A stretch of 64,000 bases of DNA, taken from NCBI RefSeq assembly GCF_040546595.1, contig NZ_JBEPOB010000001.1, positions 2,543,001 to 2,607,000 on the forward strand, read 5' to 3'. Positions within the stretch are counted from its first letter, which is position 1. Each line of letters starts with the position of its first letter. Source of the DNA: Bosea sp. OAE506 (GTDB lineage Bacteria; Pseudomonadota; Alphaproteobacteria; Rhizobiales; Beijerinckiaceae). The notes under the pieces were generated by a model, which worked only from the letters and a program-made list of their open reading frames with translations, was not told the origin of the DNA and made no database searches. Of the stretch, positions 50,225 through 61,528 are shown in pieces. Made by a program: the position numbers and the translations under genes.

Positions 50225-51910
50225 ATGCTGGTCCAACTGTCGATTCGCGACATCGTCCTGATCGACCGTCTCGACCTCACGTTTCGGGACGGGCTCAGCG
50301 TGCTGACCGGCGAGACCGGCGCCGGCAAATCCATCCTCCTCGACGGGTTCGCGCTGGCGCTCGGCGGCCGCGGCGATGGCGGGCTCGTGCGCCATGGCGA
50401 GACGCAGGGCCAGGTCAGCGCCGTCTTCGACCTGCCGGGCGACCATGCGGCGCGCCGGCTGGCCCAGGCCCAGGAGATCGACACCGACGGCGACCTGATC
50501 CTGCGCCGCGTGCAGTATGCGGACGGGCGCACGCGCGCCTTCGTCAACGACCAGCCCGTCAGCGTCCAGATTCTCAGGATGATCGGCGCGGCCATCGTCG
50601 AGATCCACGGCCAGCATGACGACCGGGCGCTGACCGACCCGGCGCAGCATCGCGTCATCCTGGATGGCTTCGCCGGGCTGGAAGCGCAGTCCGATTCGGT
50701 CATTGCCGCCAGCGACACGCTCAAGCGCGCGCGCCAGGCCCTGCAGGCGCAGCGCATGCGGGTCGAGGCGGCGCGCAAGGAGGCGGATTTCCTGCGCCAT
50801 GCGGTCGCCGAACTCGGCAAGCTCGCGCCGCAGCCCGGCGAGGAGGAGGCTCTCGCCGCCCAGCGCCAGGGTATGATGCAGGCCGAGAAGGTCGCCCGCG
50901 ACCTGATCGATGCCCATGAGGCGGTGGCCGGGCAGGGCTCGCCGATCGCCGCGCTCTCGGCCGTCCTGCGCCGGCTGGAACGCCGGGCCGGCCAGGCGCC
51001 GGCGCTGATTGACCCCTCGCTTGCTGCGCTCAACACCGCGCTCGTCGCGCTCGAGGAGGCGGGCGAGACGCTCGCCGCGGGAATGCGTGCGGCCGAATAT
51101 GATCCGCGCGAGCAGGAGCGTGTCGAGGAGCGGCTCTTCGCTCTGCGTGGCGCCGCGCGCAAATACGATGTGCCGGTCGAGGGGCTGGTGCCGCTGGCGC
51201 AGAGCATGACGGCCGATCTGGCCGCTCTCGACGACAGCGAAATCTCGCTCGGCCGATTGGAAGAGGACCTCGTCCGCGCCGAGGCGGCCTATGTCGGGCT
51301 TGCGGGCAAGCTCTCCGCCGCCCGCCAGAAGGCGGCGGCGAAGCTCGACGCCGCGGTCAAGGCCGAACTGCCGCCGCTCAAGCTGGAGCGCGCCCGCTTC
51401 ATCACCCGGATCGACAGCGACGAGACGGCGCGCGGTCCCGAGGGCTTCGACCGTGTCGAGTTCTGGGTCGAGACCAATCCGGGCACACGGCCCGGCCCGA
51501 TGATGAAGGTGGCGTCCGGCGGCGAGCTCTCGCGCTTCATGCTGGCGCTGAAGGTCGTGCTGGCCGAGCGCGGCTCGGCGCCGACGCTGGTCTTCGATGA
51601 GATCGACACCGGGGTCGGCGGCGCGGTCGCGGACGCCATCGGCGAGCGGCTGGCGCGGCTCGCCGGCAAGGTCCAGGTGATCTCGGTGACCCATGCCCCG
51701 CAGGTCGCCGCCAAGGCGGCCCAGCATTTCCTGATCGCCAAATCGGCGCTGGCCGGCGACGCCGCCTCACGCACGGTGACGCGCGTGACGGGGCTGGAAG
51801 ACGAGGCACGGCGCGAGGAGATCGCCCGCATGCTGGCAGGCGCCAGCATCACCGAAGAGGCGAGGGCAGCCGCCGGGCGGCTGCTGGAGGCGGCGGGCGT
51901 GCGGGGATAA
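50225..51910 (+). CDS. recN: DNA repair protein RecN
   Basis: The 561-residue SMC-like ATPase has Walker A TGETGAGKSILLDG (about 30-43), coiled-coil arms (about 150-360), and a C-terminal half with ASGGELSRFMLALK signature and Walker B LVFDEIDTGVGG. It acts in double-strand break repair. No SOS-box-like motif was recognised in the short gap after bamD. Confidence 0.95.
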   Translation: MLVQLSIRDIVLIDRLDLTFRDGLSVLTGETGAGKSILLDGFALALGGRGDGGLVRHGETQGQVSAVFDLPGDHAARRLAQAQEIDTDGDLILRRVQYADGRTRAFVNDQPVSVQILRMIGAAIVEIHGQHDDRALTDPAQHRVILDGFAGLEAQSDSVIAASDTLKRARQALQAQRMRVEAARKEADFLRHAVAELGKLAPQPGEEEALAAQRQGMMQAEKVARDLIDAHEAVAGQGSPIAALSAVLRRLERRAGQAPALIDPSLAALNTALVALEEAGETLAAGMRAAEYDPREQERVEERLFALRGAARKYDVPVEGLVPLAQSMTADLAALDDSEISLGRLEEDLVRAEAAYVGLAGKLSAARQKAAAKLDAAVKAELPPLKLERARFITRIDSDETARGPEGFDRVEFWVETNPGTRPGPMMKVASGGELSRFMLALKVVLAERGSAPTLVFDEIDTGVGGAVADAIGERLARLAGKVQVISVTHAPQVAAKAAQHFLIAKSALAGDAASRTVTRVTGLEDEARREEIARMLAGASITEEARAAAGRLLEAAGVRG

Positions 51911-51919
51911 GTCCGCCGT

Positions 51920-52747
51920 TCAGGCCGCCGGCACCAGTTCGAAGACGTCGCCGACACGCCTCACGGTCTTGAATCCATCGACGTGACCGCCGGAGACGAT
52001 CCAGCCATGGTCGCTCGCGCGCCCGAGGATTTCGCGACGTGTCGCGACCGCGACCGCGCCATCGAAATCGAACACGAGCCCGACATCGGGATCGGCCGCC
52101 TGCAGCGTCTCCAGATGGACCGCATCGCCCCAGAGCAGCAATTCGCGCCCGCTATTCTCGATCAGATAGCCGCTCTGGCCGTGGGTATGGCCCGGCAGCG
52201 GGATCAGGGTCACGCCCTTGAGGATGTCACCGGAGCCGGTGACGGCGTCGACGCGCTCGGGGTAGAGGCGCAGGAGCGTCTCGGCGATGGCGAAGCCGCC
52301 GCGACGGTTTTCCGGTGTGCTCAGGCGCTTGTCCGCGTCGGTGAAGAAGCTGAGCTCCGTGGCCGGCACGAGGATGCGCGCATTGGGGAAGTAGGGCGCC
52401 TCGCCATCGAACAGGCCGAGCGCGTGGTCGCCATGGAGATGGGTGATCAGAACGCGGTCGACGCTGTCACGCGTGATACCGAGCGCCTCTAGGGCGGTGC
52501 GGGCATGGCCATAGGCCTCGCCCCAGGACGTGCCTGTCCCCGCATCGACGAGGGTGATGCCGCCCGGCCCGCGCAGGAGGAAGCAGTTGACGACGATGCG
52601 CAGTGTCGGCCGGCCCCATGCCGCGATGGCGCCGTCGCGCGCGGCCGGGCCGGTGGCATGCGTCAGCACGTCGATGGGGGCCTCGTAGAAGCCGTCATGC
52701 AGGATCGAGACATCGTAGAGACCAAAGCGCCGTGTCTGCCGATCCAT
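51920..52747 (-). CDS. MBL fold metallo-hydrolase
   Basis: The 275-residue protein has the metallo-beta-lactamase motif THLHGDHALGLF (HxHxDH), an upstream strand GGITLVDAGTG, and the downstream His in PLPGHTHGQSGY and Asp in LWGDAVHLE. These zinc-dependent enzymes include lactonases and thiolesterases; the substrate here is unknown. No signal peptide is seen. It is convergent with recN. Confidence 0.85.
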   Translation of the reverse strand: MDRQTRRFGLYDVSILHDGFYEAPIDVLTHATGPAARDGAIAAWGRPTLRIVVNCFLLRGPGGITLVDAGTGTSWGEAYGHARTALEALGITRDSVDRVLITHLHGDHALGLFDGEAPYFPNARILVPATELSFFTDADKRLSTPENRRGGFAIAETLLRLYPERVDAVTGSGDILKGVTLIPLPGHTHGQSGYLIENSGRELLLWGDAVHLETLQAADPDVGLVFDFDGAVAVATRREILGRASDHGWIVSGGHVDGFKTVRRVGDVFELVPAA

Positions 52748-52835
52748 GAAAGCCGTCCCTGTTCCGCGGGATGCCGATCACAGCGCAGGGCGTCGCGCCT
52801 TGGCAAGGCGGGAGGCCGGGCGGTCGCCATGTGCC

Positions 52836-53213
52836 TCAGTTCTGCGGGATGAACTGCGCGTCGCTGATGGTGAAGGCGCCATGCGCCGGCTGCACTGTAA
52901 ATTCGAGTGCGCCGCGGCAGCCGGCCGCGGCGGCAGCTCCGGGCTTTGCACAATGGCGTTCGAGATAGGTGATCGTGTCCTGTGGCATGCCGGCATCGTC
53001 GAGGCGCACGCTGCCGCTGGCGTCGCTGGCGAGGCCGCCGCGGGCCATGGTGAAGCCGGAGACGGTGACGTTCTCGATGCGGACGAACAGGCCTGCGAGC
53101 TCGGCGCGGCGCTGCTTGACCGCGGCCAGCGTCATCATCTGCGCGCCGTCCTGGGCATGGGCCTGTGCGCTCGCCGCCAGCATCCCCGCCACGATTATCC
53201 ACCGCATCCGCAT
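52836..53213 (-). CDS. Small secreted protein of unknown function
   Basis: The 125-residue protein has a signal peptide (about 1-20, ending AQAHA) and a mature domain with two cysteines (RHCAKPG and GCRGALEF), probably disulfide-linked. I do not recognise a family. The start with MRMRWIIV is chosen because GGAG lies just upstream and it gives a normal signal peptide. It does not appear to be in an operon. Confidence 0.7.
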   Translation of the reverse strand: MRMRWIIVAGMLAASAQAHAQDGAQMMTLAAVKQRRAELAGLFVRIENVTVSGFTMARGGLASDASGSVRLDDAGMPQDTITYLERHCAKPGAAAAAGCRGALEFTVQPAHGAFTISDAQFIPQN

Positions 53214-53568
53214 CGCTCTCCTCGCAAGGGGCGGCGGAATCGCGCGGCGGGCCTGAGTCGTCAAGGGCACAAGGGCCCACCACTCCCGCTCCGTCATTCC
53301 GGGCGAGCGAAGCTAAGAAGCGAAATCCATCCTGGGATGCTGCGCTCGGGGATGGATTCCGGTGCGGCGGCGCGGGCGCGGCTCGTCCGGAATGACGGCC
53401 CGATCAGATCGCAGGGTGTACCCCTTTCACGCTGCGATTGCCGCCCCGGTTTCTTTTCGTCGGCTTTTGCGCTATGAGCCCCGCAATCGATGGCTGCGCC
53501 TTGCGCCCGTCGCCGACATCCTGCGCCGTCATTCCGATTCCGCGCCGTAACCCTAGGCCCTCTGTCCC
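53214..53568. other. Intergenic region upstream of the helicase gene
   Basis: The region contains the CCGTCATTCC inverted-repeat element (53291-53398) and a lone third copy of that 10-mer at 53526-53535. The AT-richer stretch around 53450-53480 may hold the helicase promoter. No gene is seen. Confidence 0.5.
53291..53398. repeat. CCGTCATTCC inverted-repeat element
   Basis: CCGTCATTCC (53291-53300) and GGAATGACGG (53389-53398) are perfect 10-base inverted ends, and AATCCATC (53324-53331) with GATGGATT (53351-53358) forms an inner inverted repeat. The layout is that of a dispersed intergenic palindromic element common in Hyphomicrobiales; it has no coding capacity and is probably non-autonomous. 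Confidence 0.75.
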
Positions 53569-55770
53569 ATGTCCTTCCTGACCTCGAGTGCGCCGCTCGC
53601 GCGCGCGCTCGCCGAACGCAACTATTCCGAACCCACGCCGGTGCAGAGCGCCGTGCTGGAGGAGGCCGCCGCTGGCCGCGACCTGCTCGTCTCGTCGCAG
53701 ACCGGCTCCGGCAAGACCGTCGCCTATGGCCTCGCCATCGGCGCGACCCTGCTCGGCGAGGCGGAGGCCTTCGGCCGCGCCGGCCAGCCGCTCGCGCTGA
53801 TCATCGCGCCGACGCGCGAACTGGCGCTGCAGGTCCAGCGTGAGCTCGCCTGGCTCTACAAGCACGCCAATGCCCGCATCATCGCCTGCGTCGGCGGCAT
53901 GGACCCGCGCCGCGAGGCCGCCCTGCTCGACGAGGGCGCCCATGTCGTCGTCGGCACGCCGGGCCGCCTGCGCGACCATATCGAGCGCCACCGTCTCGAC
54001 GTCTCGGCGCTCAAGGCCGTCGTTCTCGACGAGGCCGACGAGATGCTCGATCTCGGCTTCCGCGACGATCTCGAATTTATCCTCAAGACCACGCCGGCCG
54101 AGCGCCAGAGCCTGCTGTTCTCGGCGACGCTGCCCAAGGCGATCATCCAGCTCGCCAAGAGCTACCAGAACGATGCGCTGCGCATCGAGGTCGCGGGCAC
54201 GCCCGGCGGCCATGCCGACATCGATTATCGCGCGATCCGCTGCTACCCGAAGGAAGCCGAGCTCGCGGTGGTCAACCTTCTGCGCTTCCACGATTCGCCC
54301 TGCTCGCTGGTGTTCTGCAACACCCGCAACGCGGTGCGCCATCTCGAGGCGATCCTGCTGGAACGCGGCTTCTCGGCCGTGGCGCTTTCGGGCGAGCTCT
54401 CGCAGAGCGAGCGCAATTCGGCGCTGCAGGCGCTGCGAGACGGCCGCGCGCGCGTCTGCGTCGCGACCGACGTCGCCGCCCGCGGCATCGACCTGCCGGG
54501 CCTGACGCTGGTGATCCATGCCGAGCTGCCCAACGACCCGGAGGTGATGCAGCATCGCTCCGGCCGCACCGGCCGCGCCGGCAAGAAGGGCACCAGCGTG
54601 CTGCTGGTGCCGCCGTCACGCCGCCGCAAGGCCGAGATGCTGCTGGCCGAGGCCAAGGTCGAGGCCGTCTGGGCCGGCCCGCCAACGCAGGACGAGATCC
54701 GCGCGCTCGACCAGGAGCGGCTTCTGAGCGACCTGATCCTGACCGGCGAGCCGGGCGAGGTCGATGCCGCGATGGTCGAGGCGCTGCTGGCCGGCCGCAC
54801 GGCCAACGAGATCGCGGCCGCGCTGGTGCGGATCTACCGTGCGCGCCTGCCGGCCTCCGAGGAGGTCGGCGACCCGAACTATGCGCGTGACGAGCGTCGC
54901 CCTGCCCGGGCGCGTGAGGATTACGCGCCCCGCGAAGGCGCGCGCTTCGGCGAGCACCGCGAGGGCAGCCCGCGCGCGGATGGTCCGCGCAAGGCCGGTC
55001 CGCGTGGCGACACCGTCTGGTTCCGCCTCAGCGTCGGCCGCAAGGACGGCGCCGATCCGCGCCAGCTGCTGCCGATGCTGTGCCGCCGCGGCAAGATCAC
55101 CCGCGACGAGGTCGGCGCGATCCGTATCTTCGACAAGGAGACCAAGGTCGAGATCGATGCCGATGTCGCCGAGCGCTTCTACGAACTGGCCAAGGCCGTC
55201 GACCGCGACAAGATCGCGATCGAGCCGGTGACCGGCGAGGAGGAGCGGCGCCCGGCCAAGCCGTTCGCCGAGAAGGGGAGCCATGCGCCCGCGCCCTACG
55301 CCAAGCCCGAAGGCGATGCGCGTCCGGCCCGGGCTTACGAAAAGAAGCCCTACGAAAAGAAGCCGTACGAGAAGAAGCCCTATGAGGGCGGGGACAAGAA
55401 GCCCTACGCCAAGAAGGCGTATGAGCCCAAGCCCTACGAGGCCAGGGCCGACGCCAAGCCTTATGAGGGCGGCGAGAAGAAGCCCTATGAGGGCAAGAAG
55501 AAGGCCTATGAGGGCAAGTCGAAGCCCTTCGGCGCCGCCAAGGCCTATGACCCCGTGCGCAGCGACCGCGAGGCGCTGTCGGACCCCAATGTGTCGTTCC
55601 GCTCAGGCCCGAAGCCGCGCTTCGACAAGCCTGGCTTCGACAAGCCGGCCGGCGACAAGCCCTATGGCGAGAAGAAGCCCTATGCGCCGAAGCCTTTCGG
55701 CGCCGGCAAGTCGGGTGCCGGCAAGTCTTTCGCCGGCAAGGCGCCCTTCAAGGGCAAGAAGCCGCGCTGA
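53569..55770 (+). CDS. DEAD-box RNA helicase with DbpA-type RNA-binding domain and repetitive basic tail
   Basis: The 733-residue helicase has Walker A QTGSGKT (44-50), PTREL, DEAD (154-157), SAT (185-187) and, in the second RecA domain, ATDVAARGIDLP and HRSGRTGRAG. A DbpA-like RNA-binding domain (about 480-560, TVWFRLSVGRKDGADP) suggests a role in ribosome assembly or RNA remodelling. The tail from about 585 is repeats of KKPYE/AKPYEGG-type units, Lys- and Tyr-rich and probably disordered. The lack of a Q-motif check leaves the subfamily uncertain. Confidence 0.9.
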   Translation: MSFLTSSAPLARALAERNYSEPTPVQSAVLEEAAAGRDLLVSSQTGSGKTVAYGLAIGATLLGEAEAFGRAGQPLALIIAPTRELALQVQRELAWLYKHANARIIACVGGMDPRREAALLDEGAHVVVGTPGRLRDHIERHRLDVSALKAVVLDEADEMLDLGFRDDLEFILKTTPAERQSLLFSATLPKAIIQLAKSYQNDALRIEVAGTPGGHADIDYRAIRCYPKEAELAVVNLLRFHDSPCSLVFCNTRNAVRHLEAILLERGFSAVALSGELSQSERNSALQALRDGRARVCVATDVAARGIDLPGLTLVIHAELPNDPEVMQHRSGRTGRAGKKGTSVLLVPPSRRRKAEMLLAEAKVEAVWAGPPTQDEIRALDQERLLSDLILTGEPGEVDAAMVEALLAGRTANEIAAALVRIYRARLPASEEVGDPNYARDERRPARAREDYAPREGARFGEHREGSPRADGPRKAGPRGDTVWFRLSVGRKDGADPRQLLPMLCRRGKITRDEVGAIRIFDKETKVEIDADVAERFYELAKAVDRDKIAIEPVTGEEERRPAKPFAEKGSHAPAPYAKPEGDARPARAYEKKPYEKKPYEKKPYEGGDKKPYAKKAYEPKPYEARADAKPYEGGEKKPYEGKKKAYEGKSKPFGAAKAYDPVRSDREALSDPNVSFRSGPKPRFDKPGFDKPAGDKPYGEKKPYAPKPFGAGKSGAGKSFAGKAPFKGKKPR

Positions 55771-55809
55771 GGCACGGCAAGCCCGATTGTCGGGCGCTGT
55801 CCGCCTTCC

Positions 55810-55884
55810 TCAGCGCAGGCCGAGGAAGGACAGGATGGCCAGAACCACGACGATCAGGCCGATGATGTAGACGATGCTGTGCAT
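55810..55884 (-). CDS. 24-residue membrane miniprotein
   Basis: This very short frame encodes a start MHSIVYIIGLIVVVLAIL and ends SFLGLR, an almost fully hydrophobic single helix. Similar tiny proteins (MHSIIYIIGLIVV-type) occur in Hyphomicrobiales, so it is likely a real gene, although I cannot confirm translation. Function is unknown. Confidence 0.6.
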   Translation of the reverse strand: MHSIVYIIGLIVVVLAILSFLGLR

Positions 55885-55998
55885 GGCAGAAGCCCCCGTT
55901 GTCGCAGCGGGAGGCTCGTCCCGCCGCTCTGTCGATGATGGGCAGGAAACCGCGCTTTTGCGCGAAAGTTCCCGCCCGACAGCGGTGGCCCTCCGGGC

Positions 55999-56802
55999 TC
56001 AGCCGTCGACGACCTTGCGGTAGAGATGCCAGCTCGCATGGCCGAGCACGGGCATGGCCACGATCAGGCCGACGAGCAATGGCAGGCAGGCGAGCACGAG
56101 CAGGCCGGTCACCATCAGCCCCCAGATCATCATGACGCGCGGATTGCGCTCGACGGCGGCGATCGAGGTTCGCACCGCCGTGGCGACGTCCACCCGCCGG
56201 TCGATGAGGTGCGGGAAGGACACCACCGAGATCGAGAAGGCGACGATCGCGAAGAGCAGCCCGACGGCGTTGCCCACCACGATCATCGTCCAGCCGTCGA
56301 AGGTGGTGAAGACGGCGCGCAGGAAGTCCAGCGTCGAGACGTCCGCCGGCAGGCCGAGCAGACCCTGGTAGATGAACCAGGCACAGGCCAGCCAGGCGAG
56401 GAAGAGCCCGGTCAGCATCGCGCCCAACAGCAGGATCTGGCCGATCGCTGGCGAGCGCAGCAGGGCAAAGGCGTGCTCCCAGCTCGAATCGAGATGGCGC
56501 TCGCGCCGCCGGCTGATCTCGTACAGCGCGATCGCCGCGAAGGGCCCGAGCAGCGCAAAGCCGCCGAGCAGCGGGAAGAGCAGCGGGAAGATGTTGAAGC
56601 TCACCGTCGCCTGCGCCAGCAGCACGCCGATGACGGGGTACATCAGCGCGACGAAAGCGAGATGGCTCGGCTGTGCCTTGAAATCCTCCCAGCCCAGCCT
56701 CAGCGCCTCGCGCAGATCTCGGGTGGTGATGGTGTTGACGCGCGGCAGGGCAGGCGTTTCCCCGCGTGGAACGCTGTGCAGATGGACGTCGAGATTGGCC
56801 AT
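55999..56802 (-). CDS. DUF2189 membrane protein
   Basis: The 267-residue protein has six or so membrane helices, and an N-terminal soluble part with LPRVNTITTRDLREALRLGWEDFK, the DUF2189 signature. The C terminus ends ASWHLYRKVV. Its function is unknown; family members are sometimes next to cytochrome oxidase genes, but not here. It is divergent from ligA. Confidence 0.82.
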   Translation of the reverse strand: MANLDVHLHSVPRGETPALPRVNTITTRDLREALRLGWEDFKAQPSHLAFVALMYPVIGVLLAQATVSFNIFPLLFPLLGGFALLGPFAAIALYEISRRRERHLDSSWEHAFALLRSPAIGQILLLGAMLTGLFLAWLACAWFIYQGLLGLPADVSTLDFLRAVFTTFDGWTMIVVGNAVGLLFAIVAFSISVVSFPHLIDRRVDVATAVRTSIAAVERNPRVMMIWGLMVTGLLVLACLPLLVGLIVAMPVLGHASWHLYRKVVDG

Positions 56803-57011
56803 GGCGTGTCTCCCGGTTGCGGCCCGGTTCGCCTTGCAGCCCTTGACGCGATCCTTGGGTCAACGGCCGATAGGCGTCGAGCTTCCAATTCCCAGCTGAG
56901 GCAGGATAGCCCAAAACTGACGTGCTGTCGCAGGGGGCGGGAACACGAATGCGGGATGAGGTGAGAGCCGGCGCTGCTGACTTCCCACGACGCGGGATTC
57001 TCGCCTAATGA

Positions 57012-59170
<2,159 letters not shown>

Positions 59171-59171
<1 letters not shown>

Positions 59172-59197
59172 AAAAGCCGCCGGTCGAAACCGGCGGC
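59171..59197 (-). terminator. Rho-independent terminator for the glycine-rich secreted protein gene
   Basis: GCCGCCGGT (59176-59184) and ACCGGCGGC (59189-59197) make a perfect 9-base stem with a CGAA loop. Read on the minus strand it is followed by a run of five T, giving a textbook intrinsic terminator 21 bases after the small gene's stop. On the plus strand it lies just after ligA. Confidence 0.8.
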
Positions 59198-59218
59198 TGG
59201 TCATCGCTAAGCCCAGGC

Positions 59219-59494
59219 TCAGCGGTTGGTGCGATGGCGGTTGTAATGGCGGCGCTGGTGCTTGGTGCGCACCGCGGTCTTCTGCGGCACGCCGAGGACG
59301 CCCTTGACGCCACCGGCCACGCCGCCCGCGACGCTGCCGACAACTCCACCGACCGCACCACCGACGGGGCCGGCCGCCTCATTGCCGACGCGGGCGCCGG
59401 TCTGTGCGCCACGGGGCACGCCCTGGGCGCTGGCGACAGCGGGGATGGCCAGAAGGGCGGCAGCGAAGAAGAGGGCGGTCGGACGAATGGTCAT
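59219..59494 (-). CDS. Secreted glycine-zipper-like small protein
   Basis: The 91-residue protein has a signal peptide (about 1-23, ending ASAQ), then a glycine/valine-rich stretch (about 30-67: GGAVGGVVGSVAGGVAGG) resembling glycine-zipper motifs, and a short basic tail rich in Arg, His and Asn. Family and function are unknown; an envelope role is plausible. The start at 59494 is chosen because it begins the signal peptide. An intrinsic terminator follows. Confidence 0.75.
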   Translation of the reverse strand: MTIRPTALFFAAALLAIPAVASAQGVPRGAQTGARVGNEAAGPVGGAVGGVVGSVAGGVAGGVKGVLGVPQKTAVRTKHQRRHYNRHRTNR

Positions 59495-59638
59495 GGCAGA
59501 TTCTTTCAGTGTCGGAAGAGGCTCGTGGCCCCTCGTCTCGGAACGTCTGCGCCTGTGGTCCTGTTCCCCCGGCGGGCTGATGCACCCGATCACTTTTCTT
59601 CAAGACGGCCCCGGCCCGATCGGGTTTAACCTCGCGCC

Positions 59639-60502
59639 ATGGATCTGATCACGCAGGAACAGGCGCTGGCCGAGACGCCGCTGAAGGCGGGAGAGCGGGC
59701 GCATCTCTTCGCCGCCCGCCGTTTCGACGGGCTGGAGTTCCTGGCGGCGACCTTTCGCACCCATGCCTATGCGCCCCACGCCCATGACACCTTTGCGATC
59801 GGGACGATCCTGAGCGGTTGCGAGGTCTGGCATGCGCGCGGGCGGAAGCTCTATGCCGGGCCCGGCGATCTCGTGATGAACCAGCCGCTCGATGTCCATG
59901 ACGGGGCGCCGAGCGAGGGCGGCTATCGCTACCGGATGAGCTATCCCGGCCTCGAGCTGATGCAGGAGCTGGCGGCTTCGCTGACCGGGCGCGAGAGCGT
60001 TGGCACGCCCTTCTTCCGAGAGCCTGTCGTGCACGATCCGGAAGGGGCTGCGCTGTTCGCCGCCGCCCATCGCCTGCTGGAGGAGGGCGCGGATGCGCTC
60101 GCGGGCGAGGAGGCGCTGCTGCGGGCCTATGCGGCGATGCTGGTGCGCCATGCCGATCTCGGTCCCCGCCCGATCGGGCGCGAGCCCGGCCCGGTTGATC
60201 GCGCGCGGGCGCTGATCGAGGCCAGGTATGACGAGGACCTCTCGCTCGCCGAAATCGGCGCCGCGGTCGGCCTGCCGCGGCATCATCTGATCCGCGCCTT
60301 CCGGGCTGAGACCGGGCTGACGCCGCATGCCTTCCTGGTCGATGTGCGGGTACGGCGCGCGCGCGACCGCCTGCGTCGCGGGGAGGCGCCCGGCGCAGTC
60401 GCCGCCGCCACGGGTTTCAGCGACCAGGCGCATCTCACCCGCGCCTTCAAGGCCAGGCTCGGCGTGACGCCGGGCGTCTTCCGCGCCGCCCATCTCTCCT
60501 GA
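59639..60502 (+). CDS. AraC family transcriptional regulator
   Basis: The 287-residue protein has an N-terminal cupin-type ligand domain (HAYAPHAHDTFAIGTILSG) and two C-terminal helix-turn-helix motifs, LSLAEIGAAVGLPRHHLIRAFRAETG and AVAAATGFSDQAHLTRAFKARLG. It lies 12 bases upstream of azlC and is probably co-transcribed with or regulates azlCD. Likely ligand is an amino acid, by association. Confidence 0.88.
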   Translation: MDLITQEQALAETPLKAGERAHLFAARRFDGLEFLAATFRTHAYAPHAHDTFAIGTILSGCEVWHARGRKLYAGPGDLVMNQPLDVHDGAPSEGGYRYRMSYPGLELMQELAASLTGRESVGTPFFREPVVHDPEGAALFAAAHRLLEEGADALAGEEALLRAYAAMLVRHADLGPRPIGREPGPVDRARALIEARYDEDLSLAEIGAAVGLPRHHLIRAFRAETGLTPHAFLVDVRVRRARDRLRRGEAPGAVAAATGFSDQAHLTRAFKARLGVTPGVFRAAHLS

Positions 60503-60514
60503 AGGCCCATCGCG

Positions 60515-61231
60515 ATGTCCACCCTGCGCGACGATGCCCGGCGGGGCTTCAGCGACATCTGGCCGGCCATGCTGGCGGCGGTGCCGATCGGGCTGCTGCT
60601 CGGCGCGCTCGCCGCCGGCAAGGGCCTGTCTCCGCTGGAGACGATGGCGATGAGCGTGCTCGTCTTCGCGGGAGGCGCGCAATTCGCCGCGGTCGAGCTC
60701 TGGGCGACACCGGCGCCGATCGGCGCGATCGTGTTCTCGACGCTGCTGATCAATGCGCGGCATGTGCTGATGAGCGCCTCGCTGGTGCCGAAGCTCGCGG
60801 GCTTCTCGCGCGGGCAGACAGCGCTCGGGCTCTATTTCATGGCCGACGAAAACTGGGCGCTCGCCGAGAAGCGGGCGCGCACCCACGCTCTGACGCCGGC
60901 CTACTGGTTCGGGATGGTCGTGCCCTTTGTGACCTGCTGGGTCGCGACTTCGACGCTAGGCACGGTTGTCGGCGCAGCGCTGGGCGATCCGCGCCGATTC
61001 GGGGCCGATTTCGCCTTCACGGCCCTGTTCATCGCGCTGGTCGCGGCCTTCTGGAAAGGGCGGGTGACGTTCTGGACGGTCGCCGCCGCGGGTCTGGCCT
61101 CGGCGCTGACCTACCGGCTGATCGGGCCGCCCTGGCATGTGCCGGCGGGCGCGCTCTGCGGACTCGCCGCCGCCTGGCTCGCGGCCGGCTCGGGCGTGGA
61201 CGCCGAGCCTGCGCCGGAGGTCCGCCCATGA
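60515..61231 (+). CDS. azlC: AzlC family branched-chain amino acid exporter, large subunit
   Basis: The 238-residue membrane protein matches AzlC: DARRGFSDIWPAMLAAVPIGLLLGALA, the MSVLVFAGGAQFAAVEL motif, and INARHVLMSASL. Together with AzlD it exports branched-chain amino acids or analogues; in other bacteria this pair confers azaleucine resistance. It overlaps azlD by four bases. Confidence 0.9.
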   Translation: MSTLRDDARRGFSDIWPAMLAAVPIGLLLGALAAGKGLSPLETMAMSVLVFAGGAQFAAVELWATPAPIGAIVFSTLLINARHVLMSASLVPKLAGFSRGQTALGLYFMADENWALAEKRARTHALTPAYWFGMVVPFVTCWVATSTLGTVVGAALGDPRRFGADFAFTALFIALVAAFWKGRVTFWTVAAAGLASALTYRLIGPPWHVPAGALCGLAAAWLAAGSGVDAEPAPEVRP

Positions 61232-61527
61232 CGCTCGACCCGCACAACCTGCTCGCCATCCTGGGCATGGCGATCGCGACCTATGCGACCCGCCTGGCGG
61301 GGCTCGCGCTCGCGGGCCGGTTAAAACTGTCGCCGCGCGCCCAGGCGGCTTTCGATGCGATTCCGCCCGCGGTGCTCGTCGCCGTCATCGCGCCGAGCGC
61401 GCTCGCCACCGGCTGGCCGGAGACGGCGGCCGCACTGCTGGCCGCGGTCGCGGCGACACGCCTGCCGCTGCTCGGCGTCGTGGCAGTCGGCGTCGCCGCG
61501 GTGGTGGGGTTGCGGGCGCTGGCCTGA
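61228..61527 (+). CDS. azlD: AzlD family small subunit
   Basis: The 99-residue membrane protein has the AzlD pattern: ILGMAIATYATRLAGLALAG, then AAFDAIPPAVLVAVIAPS and a C-terminal helix pair. It overlaps azlC and is the small exporter partner. Confidence 0.88.
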   Translation: MTLDPHNLLAILGMAIATYATRLAGLALAGRLKLSPRAQAAFDAIPPAVLVAVIAPSALATGWPETAAALLAAVAATRLPLLGVVAVGVAAVVGLRALA

Positions 61528-61528
61528 C

